A stretch of 64,000 bases of DNA from Nocardia amikacinitolerans NBRC 108937. GTDB taxonomy: Bacteria; Actinomycetota; Actinomycetes; Mycobacteriales; Mycobacteriaceae. Location: assembly GCF_001612615.1 (NCBI RefSeq), contig NZ_BDAU01000016.1, positions 59,058 through 123,057 on the forward strand, written 5' to 3'. A program made the position numbers and the translations under genes. Shown here piece after piece: positions 1-8,145 of the stretch (the first letter of the stretch is position 1; each line of letters begins with the position of its first letter). Under the pieces are notes generated by a model. That model saw only the letters and a program-made list of their open reading frames with translations, was not told the origin of the DNA and made no database searches.

Positions 1-718
1 CGAAGAACGACCAGATCGCGAACCGCTCGGCCCACCGACTCGGCGGAAAGTACTTGAACAGTGCGTGGTGCAGCGCGCTGTACTCGACATCCGGCTTGGG
101 CAACACCCAGGCCGCCGAACGCTGAAAGAGGGTGAGGTGCTCGACCTTCGGCTGGATGCGCGGAATGTATTGGATCGCACTGGCTCCGGTGCCGATGCAG
201 GCCACCCGCTTGCCGGTCAGGTCGACGTCGTGGTTCCACTCGGCGGAGTGGAAGGCCACGCCGGTGAAGGTGTCGATGCCGGGCAGGTTCGGCAGCGCGG
301 GCCTGGACAGCTGGCCGACCGCGGGGATGAGGATGTCGGCGTCGAGCTGCGCGCCGTCGGCCGTGCTGACCCGCCAGCGGCCGGTGCTCTCGTCGAATTC
401 GGCGTCGGTGACCTCCGTGCCGAAGCGGATGTAGCGGGCAAGGTCGTGCTTGCGCGCGACGCCACGCATGTAGTCGTGGATGTCGCGCTGCTCGGAAAAG
501 CGCCGCGGCCAATCGGATTTCGGCTCGGCGGACCACGAGTACAGCGGTGAGGGCACATCGCAGGCGGCGCCCGGATAGGTGTTCTCCCGCCAGACCCCAC
601 CGAGATCGGCGGCCCGTTCCAGGATGGTGAAATTCTCCAGCCCGGCGCGCCGCAGCTCGAGCGCCATGCCGAGCCCCGCGAACCCGGCCCCGATGATGAT
701 GATGGACGGCGTTGACAT
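1..718 (-). CDS. Flavin-containing (Baeyer-Villiger type) monooxygenase, C-terminus cut by window start
   Basis: Reads leftwards from ATG at 718 and is still open at base 1, so about 239 N-terminal residues are present. It opens with an FAD-binding Rossmann motif (IIIGAGFAGLG), followed by ERAADLGGVWRENTYPGAACD. That stretch, with the FTGVAFHSAEW match to the FxGxxxHxxxW fingerprint near residue 160, indicates an NADPH/FAD monooxygenase of the Baeyer-Villiger group. A second nucleotide site (IGTGASA) follows. The substrate cannot be read from sequence; ketones or steroids are typical of the family. A clear paralogue lies at 39271-40737. It is divergent from the ArsR gene at 833. Confidence 0.88.
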   Translation of the reverse strand, partial: MSTPSIIIIGAGFAGLGMALELRRAGLENFTILERAADLGGVWRENTYPGAACDVPSPLYSWSAEPKSDWPRRFSEQRDIHDYMRGVARKHDLARYIRFGTEVTDAEFDESTGRWRVSTADGAQLDADILIPAVGQLSRPALPNLPGIDTFTGVAFHSAEWNHDVDLTGKRVACIGTGASAIQYIPRIQPKVEHLTLFQRSAAWVLPKPDVEYSALHHALFKYFPPSRWAERFAIWSFF

Positions 719-823
719 GGTTCGAGCGTAAAGCGGGCGACGTCCGTCACCGAGGCATCAGCGGTCACCTAATCGACATTTTCGGCCACATTGTCCATGG
801 CTCAGCCGAGTTTCCTGTTCTAT

Positions 824-844
824 TATCTGCGTATGAATGCAGAT
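824..844. promoter_or_regulatory. Inverted repeat overlapping the arsR start, probable ArsR operator
   Basis: TATCTGC, eight bases, then GCAGATA form a perfect 7 bp inverted repeat. The ATG at 833 lies inside the spacer. ArsR/SmtB repressors bind such imperfect dyads at their own promoters. Its position on the start codon suggests autoregulation, and possibly a leaderless transcript, because no good ribosome binding site precedes this ATG. This is inference from position. Confidence 0.5.
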
Positions 845-1225
845 AGCGAGCAACCGCGGTTGCCGCTCGCCGAGGATCAGGTCGGGCTGGTCGTCGAGGT
901 GTTCAGGATGCTGGCCGAGCCGACCCGCGTGCAGCTGCTGTGGGCGCTGGTCGATCGCGAGCTGTCGGTGAACGACCTGGCCGGCGCGGTCGGCAAGCCC
1001 GCGCCGTCGGTCTCGCAGCACCTTGCGAAGCTGCGGATGGCCCGGCTGGTGCGGCCGAGGCGGGCGGGCACCACGATTTTCTACAGCTTGGAGAACGAGC
1101 ACGTCCGCCAGCTGGTGGTGGACGCGGTGTACAACGCCGAGCACGCCGGACCCGGCGTCCCGCCGCACCACCGCGGCGACGGCGCGGTGGTCGAACTGCC
1201 GAATCGGAATCGAGCGACGCGGTGA
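833..1225 (+). CDS. ArsR/SmtB-family metal-responsive repressor
   Basis: A small winged-helix regulator of about 130 residues starting MNADSEQ. The helix-turn-helix is clear (LSVNDLAGAVGKPAPSVSQH followed by LAKLRMARLV). ArsR proteins release DNA when they bind metal ions. The C-terminus carries His residues (ADAVYNAEHAG, then PPHHRGDG), compatible with an alpha-5 or tail metal site. The stop overlaps the GTG start of a cation-efflux gene by the GTGA arrangement, so the two are almost certainly one metal-resistance operon. A TTG at 791 would add 14 residues; ATG 833 is preferred because it gives the usual family length and sits in the operator. Confidence 0.85.
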   Translation: MNADSEQPRLPLAEDQVGLVVEVFRMLAEPTRVQLLWALVDRELSVNDLAGAVGKPAPSVSQHLAKLRMARLVRPRRAGTTIFYSLENEHVRQLVVDAVYNAEHAGPGVPPHHRGDGAVVELPNRNRATR

Positions 1226-2439
1226 GTCATACGAAACGGCATGCGGGACAGGGGTTGTCGTCGCCGACCGATGCGGGGCGCGAGGCAGAGCACGGCCGTG
1301 TCCACCGAGTCGGCCACGACCGCGCGCACGACGACCACTTGCGCGGCAACGATCACAGCCACCAACTCGGCGATGAGCACGAACACGGCGACGACCATGA
1401 GCACGGCCGCGTCTCTGCGGACGAGCAGAGCCGGGGCAAGGGCGAGGGCCACGGGCACGGACACGGGCACGGGCACAGCCACGACCACGATCACCCCGGC
1501 GGTCTGCGCGGCGCGCTCCGCGAGATCTTCGTCCCGCACAGCCACGACGCCGCCGACAGCATCGATGACGCGCTCGAGGCCAGCGCGATCGGCATCCGCG
1601 CCGTCAAGCTCAGCCTCGCCGTCCTCGGCATCACCGCCGTCCTTCAGGCGCTCGTCGTCGCGGCCTCCGGGTCGGTGGCGCTGGCCGCCGACACCATCCA
1701 CAACTTCTCCGACGCGCTCACCGCGGTGCCGCTGTGGATCGCGTTCGCGCTCGGCAGGCGGCCGGCCACCCGCCGATACACCTACGGCTTCGGTCGGGCC
1801 GAGGACCTCGCCGGGCTGTTCGTCGTCGCGATGATCGCGCTCTCGGCGCTGGTCGCCGGGTACGAGGCGGTGCGCAGGATCATCCATCCGGTGGCGATCG
1901 ACCACCTCGGCTGGGTCGCGCTGGCCGGGCTCATCGGGTTCCTCGGCAACGAGACGGTGGCGCTCTACCGCATTCGGGTCGGGCGGCGAATCGGGTCGGC
2001 GGCTCTTGTCGCGGACGGATTGCACGCGCGCACAGACGGTTTCACCTCGCTCGCGGTGCTGCTCGGCGCGGGCGGTGTGACACTTGGCTTCCCGCTCGCC
2101 GATCCGATCGTCGGGCTGCTGATCACGCTGGCCATCCTCGCCGTGCTGCGCACCGCGGCGCGCGATGTCTTCCACCGGCTGATGGACGGGGTCGAACCCG
2201 GGCTGGTGGCGAGCGCGGAGCGGGCGCTCGCGGCCGAGCCAGGCGTCGAGGGCGTGCGCAGCGTCCGCATGCGCTGGATCGGGCACCGGCTGCACGCGGA
2301 CGTCGAGCTGGACGTCGCGCCGACCATCACGCTGGCCGACGCGCACCGCCTCGCGCACGAGGCCGAGCACACCCTCACGCACGCTGTGCCGAAGCTCGAC
2401 ACCGCACTTGTCCACGCTTATCCGGCCCACATTCGTTGA
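1222..2439 (+). CDS. Cation diffusion facilitator (zinc/cadmium/cobalt efflux) with His-rich N-terminus
   Basis: A 405-residue CDF antiporter that would export divalent cations in exchange for protons. The first ~95 residues are strongly His/Asp-rich (runs such as GHGHGHGHGHSHDHDHPGG), a likely cytosolic metal-capture tail. Transmembrane segments follow from about residue 135. The transport site has HNFSD in TM2 and HARTD in TM5; an HxxxD/HxxxD pair is the pattern typical of zinc-selective members. The C-terminal cytoplasmic domain (GVEGVRSVRMRWIGHRLHADVELDV) is intact. GTG 1222 is chosen because it overlaps the arsR stop; translational coupling is likely. Extending to 940 would only run through arsR in another frame. 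Confidence 0.9.
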   Translation: MSHTKRHAGQGLSSPTDAGREAEHGRVHRVGHDRAHDDHLRGNDHSHQLGDEHEHGDDHEHGRVSADEQSRGKGEGHGHGHGHGHSHDHDHPGGLRGALREIFVPHSHDAADSIDDALEASAIGIRAVKLSLAVLGITAVLQALVVAASGSVALAADTIHNFSDALTAVPLWIAFALGRRPATRRYTYGFGRAEDLAGLFVVAMIALSALVAGYEAVRRIIHPVAIDHLGWVALAGLIGFLGNETVALYRIRVGRRIGSAALVADGLHARTDGFTSLAVLLGAGGVTLGFPLADPIVGLLITLAILAVLRTAARDVFHRLMDGVEPGLVASAERALAAEPGVEGVRSVRMRWIGHRLHADVELDVAPTITLADAHRLAHEAEHTLTHAVPKLDTALVHAYPAHIR

Positions 2440-2480
2440 CAGATCACGTTTTTCGATTGCCGCGCTGACCTGGGAAAACT

Positions 2481-2510
2481 GAGGGCATATGCCCCTCCTT
2501 TTGATTTCCG
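2481..2510 (+). terminator. Probable intrinsic terminator after the arsR-CDF operon
   Basis: GAGGGC, ATAT, GCCCCTC form a short hairpin with one bulged base, followed by CTTTTGATTT. It lies 42 bases after the CDF stop. The stem is short, so strength is uncertain. Confidence 0.45.
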
Positions 2511-2596
2511 TCACGGCCGCTCGCGGTGTGACCGCCGTTCGGTAGCATCGCCGATGTGACGTGGCTCATGTCGGCCACGCGGATAAGGAGTACCCG

Positions 2597-4234
2597 ATGT
2601 TGAGCACCATGCAGGACGAGCCGCTCTCGCTCGCGACGCTGTTGAAGTACGCCGCTACCTTCCAAGGCGACAGCACCGTGTCCACCTGGACCGGCACCGG
2701 CGTGCGCACCATGACCTACCGCGAGATGGGCACCGAGGCGGCTCGGCTGGCGAATGCGCTGCGCGGGTTCGGCATCGGTGTCGGTGATCGGGTCGGCACC
2801 TTCATGTGGAACAACAACGAGCACATGGTCGCCTACATCGCGGTGCCCGCGATGGGTGCGGTGCTGCACGCGCTCAACATCCGGCTGTTCCCCGAGCAGT
2901 TGGTCTACGTGGCCAATCACGCCGAGGATCAGGTCGTCATCGTGGACGGCACGCTCGTGCCGATGTTCGCCCAGTACCTGCCGAATTTGAAGACGGTGCG
3001 CCATGTCATCGTCGCCAATGGTGACGCGTCGGCGTTGCAGGCTCCCGAGGGTGTGCAGGTGCACTCCTACTCCGAGTTGCTTGCCGCTCAGCCCGACACC
3101 TTCGACTTCCCGGTGATCGACGAGAAGTCCGCTGCCGCAATGTGTTACACCTCGGGTACCACCGGCGACCCGAAGGGTGTGGTGTACTCGCACCGCTCCA
3201 ACTGGCTGCACGCCATGCAGGTCTGCTCGCCGATGGGCATGGGCTTCAGCGGCGCCGACAACGTGCTCGCGATCGTTCCGCTGTTCCACGCCAACGCCTG
3301 GGGCCTGCCGTACGCGGCGCTGATGTCGGGCGCGAATGTGCTGATGCCCGACCGGTTCCTGCAGCCGGGTCCGCTGCTGGAGATGATGGCCGATCAGAAG
3401 CCGACCTTCGCCGCGGCCGTGCCGACCATCTGGGGCGGCGTGCTGGCGGGTCTGGCCGCCAAGCCGCAGGACATCTCGCACCTGCGCACCGCGGTGGTCG
3501 GTGGTTCGGCGGTGCCGCCGTCGATGATGCGTGCCTTCCAGGAGCAGCACGGCGTGCGCATCCTGCACGCGTGGGGCATGACCGAGACCTCGCCGCTGGG
3601 CAGCGTCGCGCACCCGCCCGCCGGGGTCACCGGCGAGCAGGAGTGGGAATACCGTTACACCCAGGGCCGTTTCCCGGCCAGCGTGCAGGCGCGGCTGGTC
3701 GGCGACGACGGCAGCGTGGTGCCCAACGACGGAGAATCGCTCGGCGAGTTGGAGGTTCGCGGTCCGTGGATCACCGGCTCCTACTACTCCCCCGAGGGCG
3801 GAGTCATCGACCCGGACAAGTTCGACGACGGCTGGCTGCGCACCGGCGACGTCGGCAAGATCAGCCCGAACGGCTACCTCACGCTGGTGGACCGCTCCAA
3901 GGACGTGATCAAGTCCGGCGGCGAGTGGATCTCCTCGGTGGACCTGGAGAACGCCGTCATGGGTCACCCGTCCGTCGCCGAGGCCGCCGTCATCGGCGTG
4001 CCGGACGAGAAGTGGGACGAGCGGCCGCTGGTGGCGATCGTGCTGAAGGAAGGCACCGAGGCCAAGGCCGAGAAACTGCGCGACTTCCTCGCCGACAAGT
4101 TCGCCAAATGGCAGCTGCCCGAACGGTGGACGTTCATCGCGGAGGTGCCCAAGACCAGCGTCGGCAAGTTCGACAAGAAGCGCCTGCGCGCCCAGTACGC
4201 GGATGGTGATCTGACCGTCACCACGCTGTCCTGA
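2597..4234 (+). CDS. Long/medium-chain fatty acid--CoA ligase (FadD-like acyl-AMP ligase)
   Basis: A 545-residue ANL-superfamily enzyme that activates a carboxylic acid to acyl-AMP and then acyl-CoA. The P-loop [11 protein letters not shown] lies near residue 183, WGMTETSP in the middle, and the hinge/catalytic region ([11 protein letters not shown], then [21 protein letters not shown]) precedes a C-terminal domain ending with the acylation lysine context [15 protein letters not shown] 2597 is preferred over an upstream GTG at 2561 because AAGGAG lies 8-9 bases before it and the protein then starts as mycobacterial/nocardial FadD proteins do. The exact acyl substrate is not determinable. Single gene followed by a hairpin. 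Confidence 0.92.
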   Translation: MLSTMQDEPLSLATLLKYAATFQGDSTVSTWTGTGVRTMTYREMGTEAARLANALRGFGIGVGDRVGTFMWNNNEHMVAYIAVPAMGAVLHALNIRLFPEQLVYVANHAEDQVVIVDGTLVPMFAQYLPNLKTVRHVIVANGDASALQAPEGVQVHSYSELLAAQPDTFDFPVIDEKSAAAMCYTSGTTGDPKGVVYSHRSNWLHAMQVCSPMGMGFSGADNVLAIVPLFHANAWGLPYAALMSGANVLMPDRFLQPGPLLEMMADQKPTFAAAVPTIWGGVLAGLAAKPQDISHLRTAVVGGSAVPPSMMRAFQEQHGVRILHAWGMTETSPLGSVAHPPAGVTGEQEWEYRYTQGRFPASVQARLVGDDGSVVPNDGESLGELEVRGPWITGSYYSPEGGVIDPDKFDDGWLRTGDVGKISPNGYLTLVDRSKDVIKSGGEWISSVDLENAVMGHPSVAEAAVIGVPDEKWDERPLVAIVLKEGTEAKAEKLRDFLADKFAKWQLPERWTFIAEVPKTSVGKFDKKRLRAQYADGDLTVTTLS

Positions 4235-4241
4235 GGTAGCC

Positions 4242-4282
4242 CGAAGCCCGGTCCCGTTGTGCGCCAGCGGGATCGGGCTTCG
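4242..4282. terminator. Hairpin terminator after the acyl-CoA ligase
   Basis: CGAAGCCCGGTCCCG and CGGGATCGGGCTTCG form a 15-base stem with one wobble pair and an 11-base loop, 7 bases past the ligase stop. There is no clear T-tract. The AI-2E family gene converges from the right, so it may act on both strands. Confidence 0.6.
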
Positions 4283-4402
4283 CGCTGTCAGCGACATGTT
4301 CCGCCCGCCGATCGGATTCCGGCTTCGCCGCGCGCCACCGCAACCAGGCCTCGCGCGGTCAGTGCCCCGGACTCGCTGCGCGCAACCGGGCTCGAGCCTT
4401 GC

Positions 4403-4491
4403 GCTGGTGCCGCGTCGAGAATGGTCGGCACGTAACCGACCGAAGGCACCCTTCATCCCGCCAGACCGACTGAAGGCGACCTTCACTCACC
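4403..4491. repeat. Dispersed ~90 bp repeat, copy 1
   Basis: This 89 bp stretch is nearly identical to 5919-6009, in the same orientation. Each copy holds two half-units built around GAAGGnnnCCTTC, e.g. TGAAGGCGACCTTCA, which is a perfect palindrome with a 3-base loop, each preceded by ACCGAC. The half-units are about 29 bases apart. It fills most of the gap between two convergent genes (4235-4576, 342 bases). It could be a palindromic intergenic element or a regulator-binding array. Confidence 0.75.
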
Positions 4492-4576
4492 TGAACTGTC
4501 CCTATGAACCGGCCGAGGGCGGTCTCGACCGTGGTGGGCGGGGGCTGTGTGGGTCGCTGGGAGCGGGCGAATGGTG

Positions 4577-5818
4577 TCAGGGTGGTGGGTCGGCTGTGGC
4601 CCGGCGGGCGCGTTTGGCTTGGGCGCGGTCGATGCGTGGGTCTTCGGTGACCTCGTAGCGTTTCAGGTAGAGGCTGACGAAGGACTGCGCGGTGGCGGTG
4701 GCCGGGATGGCGAGTAGTGCACCGACCGCGCCGAGCAACGCTCCGCCCGCGAGCACGGCGAGCAGGGCGACGGCCGGATTGACGTCCACGGTGCGCGCGG
4801 TGAGCTTCGGTTGCAGCACGTAGTCCTGGAACTGCTGGTAGACGATGGCGAACAGAATCACCCAGACCGCGTCCAGCGGCCGGATCGTGAGCGCGACCAG
4901 CACCGGAAGCACGCCGGCGAGATAGGTGCCGACGGTCGGCACGAACGAGGCGACCACGCCGAACCACACGCCCATGGCGATCGCGTTCGGCACGCCGAGC
5001 ACCGCGAGGAAGACGCCGTGCGCGACCGCGGAGATCACCGCGAGCAGCGCGCGGGAGTAGAGATAGCCGCCGGTCTTCTGGATGGCGAGATCCCAGGCGC
5101 GCAGCACAGCGTCCTGCCTGGTCGGCGGCAGCAGCGAGCACAGCGATCGCCGCAGCCTCGGCCCTCCCGCAGTGAGATAGATGCTGAACAGGGCGATCAG
5201 CAGCAGTTTGGCCAGCCCGCCGACGATTGTGGCGGACAGTCCCCAGGCGTGGTTCGCGGCGCGCTCGGCGTAGCCGGTGAGGGTGTCGGTGTCCTTGGTC
5301 AGCTGTTCACGCAGCTGATCGAGGGTGAAGTCCTGGCCGAAGGTGCGGTTCACCCAGTCGACCAGATCGTCCACCAGCCGCGGCAGTTCGATCACCAGGT
5401 CGTGCACGGTCTCCACCAACAGGACTCCGAGCGCAGCGACGAACCCCGCGACGAACAGGAACACCAGCACGAACACCACCGCCGTGCCCAATCCTCGGGA
5501 CATCCCGCGCGCGGCCAGGCTGTCCACCGCGGGTTCCATCGCCAGCGAGACGAAGAACGCCACGAACAGCACGACGAACAACCCGATCAAGCGGTGCGCC
5601 GCCCAGTCGAGCAGTTGGAAAGCACCTAGTAAAAGGAAGGCGAGTATCAGCGCCCTCGGCAGCCAGGCGGGCATCCGACTGCGCTCGGTCGTCCGGCTCT
5701 GCTCGGTCGACCGGCTCTGCTGAGTCCCCTCCTCCGGCTCCCCGCGCGCCGCAACCTCGGAGCCGGTGGGCTCCGATGCCTCGGGACCCGACTCGGCGTC
5801 GGGCGGGTAGGCGGCCAC
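4577..5818 (-). CDS. AI-2E family (PerM-type) membrane protein
   Basis: About 413 residues with a variable acidic N-terminus, a first membrane segment at PRALILAFLLLGAFQLLDW, further helices, a soluble central region (DFTLDQLREQLTKDTD), and the conserved C-terminal block (PNAIAMGVWFGVVASFVPTVG and QQFQDYVLQPKLTARTVDV) characteristic of the AI-2E exporter/PerM family. Family members export small molecules or act as sodium/proton antiporters; the cargo here is unknown. The start is uncertain: GTG 5818 avoids a leader that would run into the second repeat copy, but no strong ribosome site is present. Both flanks carry the same ~90 bp repeat. Confidence 0.85.
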   Translation of the reverse strand: MAAYPPDAESGPEASEPTGSEVAARGEPEEGTQQSRSTEQSRTTERSRMPAWLPRALILAFLLLGAFQLLDWAAHRLIGLFVVLFVAFFVSLAMEPAVDSLAARGMSRGLGTAVVFVLVFLFVAGFVAALGVLLVETVHDLVIELPRLVDDLVDWVNRTFGQDFTLDQLREQLTKDTDTLTGYAERAANHAWGLSATIVGGLAKLLLIALFSIYLTAGGPRLRRSLCSLLPPTRQDAVLRAWDLAIQKTGGYLYSRALLAVISAVAHGVFLAVLGVPNAIAMGVWFGVVASFVPTVGTYLAGVLPVLVALTIRPLDAVWVILFAIVYQQFQDYVLQPKLTARTVDVNPAVALLAVLAGGALLGAVGALLAIPATATAQSFVSLYLKRYEVTEDPRIDRAQAKRARRATADPPP

Positions 5819-5918
5819 TTGCCCAGTGTGGTCGATTCCGCCCCGAATCCCCGGTTGCGACCCGCGCCGGATGCGCACCGCCCTCACTACCGCGCGCTGC
5901 GCCGCCAATAACACCACG

Positions 5919-6009
5919 GCTGGTGCCGCGTCCAGAATGGTCCGATGCGGTAACCGACCGAAGGCCACCTTCATCCCGCCAGACCGACTGGACGCGACCT
6001 TCATTCACC
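5919..6009. repeat. Dispersed ~90 bp repeat, copy 2
   Basis: Near-identical direct copy of 4403-4491, lying in the 228-base gap between the AI-2E family gene and the hydrolase gene. The right half-unit has changed (GGACGCGACCTTCA), so its palindrome is partly lost, while the left half keeps GAAGGCCACCTTC. Confidence 0.75.
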
Positions 6010-6046
6010 CAACCTGCGCGCCCCGGGCTGGCCGCACTCAGCCGCC

Positions 6047-6892
6047 CTACCGTTGCGCCCGGTCGCCGATCAGGAAGTCGGAGATGGCGGCGCCGACCGC
6101 GGCGGGTTGGTCGAGCATCGACAGCACGTAGGCGTCCTCGATCTCGACCAGGCGGGCGCGCGGGATCAACTCGGCCAGTCGGCGACCGTGCTCGCGCGGC
6201 ATCACCTTGCCGGCCGAGGACCACAGGATCAGTGCGTCACCCGAGAAGTCGCGCAGCGATTCGGTATTCGCGATGAGCTCGGGCTTGGCGAACCCGGACT
6301 TGGTGTAGGCGAGCAGATCCCGGCGGATCCGCTTGTCGCGCAAACCGGGCTCGGTCCAGCCACGTACCAAATCGTCGGGCAAGGGAGTGCGCGCCATCCA
6401 GCCGAACAGCAGCGGCGAGGACCGCAACCACGGCACGCGTAATTGCCTCAGCGCCATCGTGATTCCGCCCGGCAGCGTGGTGGCAAGGGTGGCCATCTTG
6501 CCGGGCAGGCCGGGCGGAAAGTTGTCGAACGCCTCGCACGGCAGCACGATCAGCCTGCCGACCCGCTCGTCCAGGCCGTAGGCGGTGAGGAACAGGCCGC
6601 CGCCCCAGTCGCTGTGCACGAGGGTCACATCGCGCAGGTCGAGCGCGGCGAGGAAGTCCGCGATGAGCTGATTCAATCCGCGCAGACTCAGGTCGACCCC
6701 CGCCTTCAGCGGAATCGGATGCGCGCCGAGCGGCAGATCCGGCAGCACGTACCGGAACCCCTCGGGCAGCCGGTCGAGCACCGCGTCCCACACCGTGTGG
6801 TTCATCAGCAGCCCGTGCAGCAACACCACCGGCGGCCCGTCGCCGCGCTCCACATAGTGCAGTTGACCAGCGGGAAGATCGACGGTCGGCAT
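6047..6892 (-). CDS. Alpha/beta-fold hydrolase, haloalkane dehalogenase/epoxide hydrolase-like
   Basis: A 281-residue protein starting MPTVDLPAGQLHYVERGDG. The oxyanion motif LLHGLL precedes the nucleophile elbow HSDWGG, where Asp95 rather than Ser would be the nucleophile, as in haloalkane dehalogenases and epoxide hydrolases. The usual C-terminal catalytic His (expected in a context like DAGHxPMLDQP) is replaced: the sequence reads IEDAYVLSMLDQP. Catalysis may therefore differ or be lost. ATG 6892 is chosen over upstream starts because GGAGGAAACCG sits directly before it. It is divergent from a TetR gene, with paired operators between them, so it is probably the target of that repressor. 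Confidence 0.85.
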   Translation of the reverse strand: MPTVDLPAGQLHYVERGDGPPVVLLHGLLMNHTVWDAVLDRLPEGFRYVLPDLPLGAHPIPLKAGVDLSLRGLNQLIADFLAALDLRDVTLVHSDWGGGLFLTAYGLDERVGRLIVLPCEAFDNFPPGLPGKMATLATTLPGGITMALRQLRVPWLRSSPLLFGWMARTPLPDDLVRGWTEPGLRDKRIRRDLLAYTKSGFAKPELIANTESLRDFSGDALILWSSAGKVMPREHGRRLAELIPRARLVEIEDAYVLSMLDQPAAVGAAISDFLIGDRAQR

Positions 6893-6907
6893 CGGTTTCC
6901 TCCATTC

Positions 6908-6935
6908 GAGCGATCGCTCTAGAGTGTTTGCTCTA
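6908..6935. promoter_or_regulatory. Paired palindromes between hydrolase and tetR, probable TetR operators
   Basis: A perfect 12-base palindrome GAGCGATCGCTC (6908-6919) is followed directly by TAGAG, six bases, CTCTA (6920-6935). Two adjacent dyads in a 53-base divergent gap are typical for a TetR repressor controlling itself and its neighbour. Confidence 0.65.
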
Positions 6936-6945
6936 GTCTGGAACG

Positions 6946-7557
6946 GTGACCGAGAAGATGTCAACAGGCACCCGCGACCGCCTCGTCACGGCCATGGCGG
7001 AACTGATGCGCACCCGCGGCTACAGCGCGACCAGCGTCAAACAGATCACCGTCGCGGCGGCCGCACCGATGGGCTCGCTCTACCACCACTTCCCCGCGGG
7101 CAAGCCCCAGATCGCCGCCGCGGCCCTACGCACCTCCGGCGCCGCCTACGTCCAACTCCTCCCTCTCCTCATGGACCCCTACGACGACCTACGCGAGGCG
7201 GTCCCCGCCGCCTTCACCGCCGCCGCCGAACAAATCGTGCAAACCGACTGGATCAACATGTGCCCCGTCGGCACCGTCGCAGGCGAAATCGCCGACAGCG
7301 AACCGGAATTGCGCGCGGTCGCGGCCGAGGTCATCGGATTCTGGATCGAGCAAGGAACGGACTACTTCATCCGCCGCGGCATCGCCCCCACCCCCGCCCG
7401 CGACCTGATCCTGGCGATCCTCAGCGCCCTGGAGGGCGCTTTCGTCCTGAGCCGGACACTGCGGTCTGCGGAACCGTTGCATTCCGCCGGGCGCGCGATG
7501 GCGGCGCGGGTCGAGGAGCTGCTGGCCGCGAGACCCAACGAAGTTCGTTCGCTGTAG
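6946..7557 (+). CDS. TetR-family repressor (LmrA/YxaF-like)
   Basis: A 203-residue regulator. The N-terminal HTH reads TRDRLVTAMAELMRTRGYSA, then TSVKQITVAAAAPMGSLYHHF, followed by PAGKPQIAAAAL. The glycine-containing YHHFPxGK signature and the WINMCPVGTVAGEIAD segment resemble the LmrA/YxaF subgroup. The ligand is unknown. GTG 6946 is taken; ATG 6958 is an alternative. It faces the hydrolase gene across two operators and probably represses both. Confidence 0.88.
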   Translation: MTEKMSTGTRDRLVTAMAELMRTRGYSATSVKQITVAAAAPMGSLYHHFPAGKPQIAAAALRTSGAAYVQLLPLLMDPYDDLREAVPAAFTAAAEQIVQTDWINMCPVGTVAGEIADSEPELRAVAAEVIGFWIEQGTDYFIRRGIAPTPARDLILAILSALEGAFVLSRTLRSAEPLHSAGRAMAARVEELLAARPNEVRSL

Positions 7558-7613
7558 CGCGGCGAACCCGAGAATGCGTGCGCTCCACCCCGCGACGGCC
7601 CGCGCGTCCTCGC

Positions 7614-8087
7614 TCAGCCCGACCAAGCCACGGCGAGCTCCGCAAGAGGCGAGGGATCGGTGGGGGCGATATATCGGTAGCTCTGGGGCGGCTGGAACGC
7701 CGAATGTGTCCGTAACCAGTTGAGCGTCAACGGTTCTGGCAACGCGCGGGGGGCGATGATAGAAAGAGCGGTGGCATGCTCGGCACCGGCGAGGTATTCG
7801 TAGAACTCCGTTCGCGACAGCCCCAGCTTGTTGCGGTATCGGCGCCAGATGGTCGCGGGGCTGGCGGTATCTCGGTCTGCCATCTTTGCCACACCTACTA
7901 CCGCCATGACTGGGGAGCTGGCATAGAGGACGAGAAGCGTACCGGGAAGTGCGGATACGCGGGTTCGTCGCAATTCGACGGTCTTGGTGCCGTCGAGGAT
8001 CGCCTGGGCGAATCTGGGGCGAAGCGACAACAGCAGTGGGCGTGTGGCGGGCAGATGTTCGCCTTCGGCTACGCGTGTCGCGATCAT
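7614..8087 (-). CDS. ASCH (PUA-like) domain protein
   Basis: A 157-residue protein. LLLSLRPRFAQAILDGTKTV followed by ELRRTR contains the GxKxxExR signature of ASCH domains, a PUA-related fold thought to bind RNA or modified nucleotides. The rest (LLVLYASSPVMAVVGVAKM) fits the beta-barrel core. ATG 8087 is preceded by AAGG. It lies 58 bases downstream of the GNAT-PIN gene on the same strand, so the two are probably co-transcribed. Codon use looks less GC-biased than in the flanking chromosome, suggesting acquisition. Its role, perhaps antitoxin or RNA-recognition partner, is inference. Confidence 0.75.
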   Translation of the reverse strand: MIATRVAEGEHLPATRPLLLSLRPRFAQAILDGTKTVELRRTRVSALPGTLLVLYASSPVMAVVGVAKMADRDTASPATIWRRYRNKLGLSRTEFYEYLAGAEHATALSIIAPRALPEPLTLNWLRTHSAFQPPQSYRYIAPTDPSPLAELAVAWSG

Positions 8088-8145
8088 GGCACGAACCTTA
8101 TCTGCAGCCGCGCTCGAACGCACGTTCGACTTACGGATCCGGATG

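Noticed and set aside
940..1221. N-terminal extension of the cation-efflux protein to a start at 940
   Set aside because: It would read through arsR in another frame; the GTGA overlap at 1222 gives a normal protein.
2444..4486. Long minus-strand frame opposite the acyl-CoA ligase
   Set aside because: Shadow of the ligase gene; composition (Arg, His, Gly) and lack of motifs argue against coding.
6924..7715. Alternative plus-strand frame overlapping tetR
   Set aside because: Arg/Pro-rich shadow of the TetR gene.
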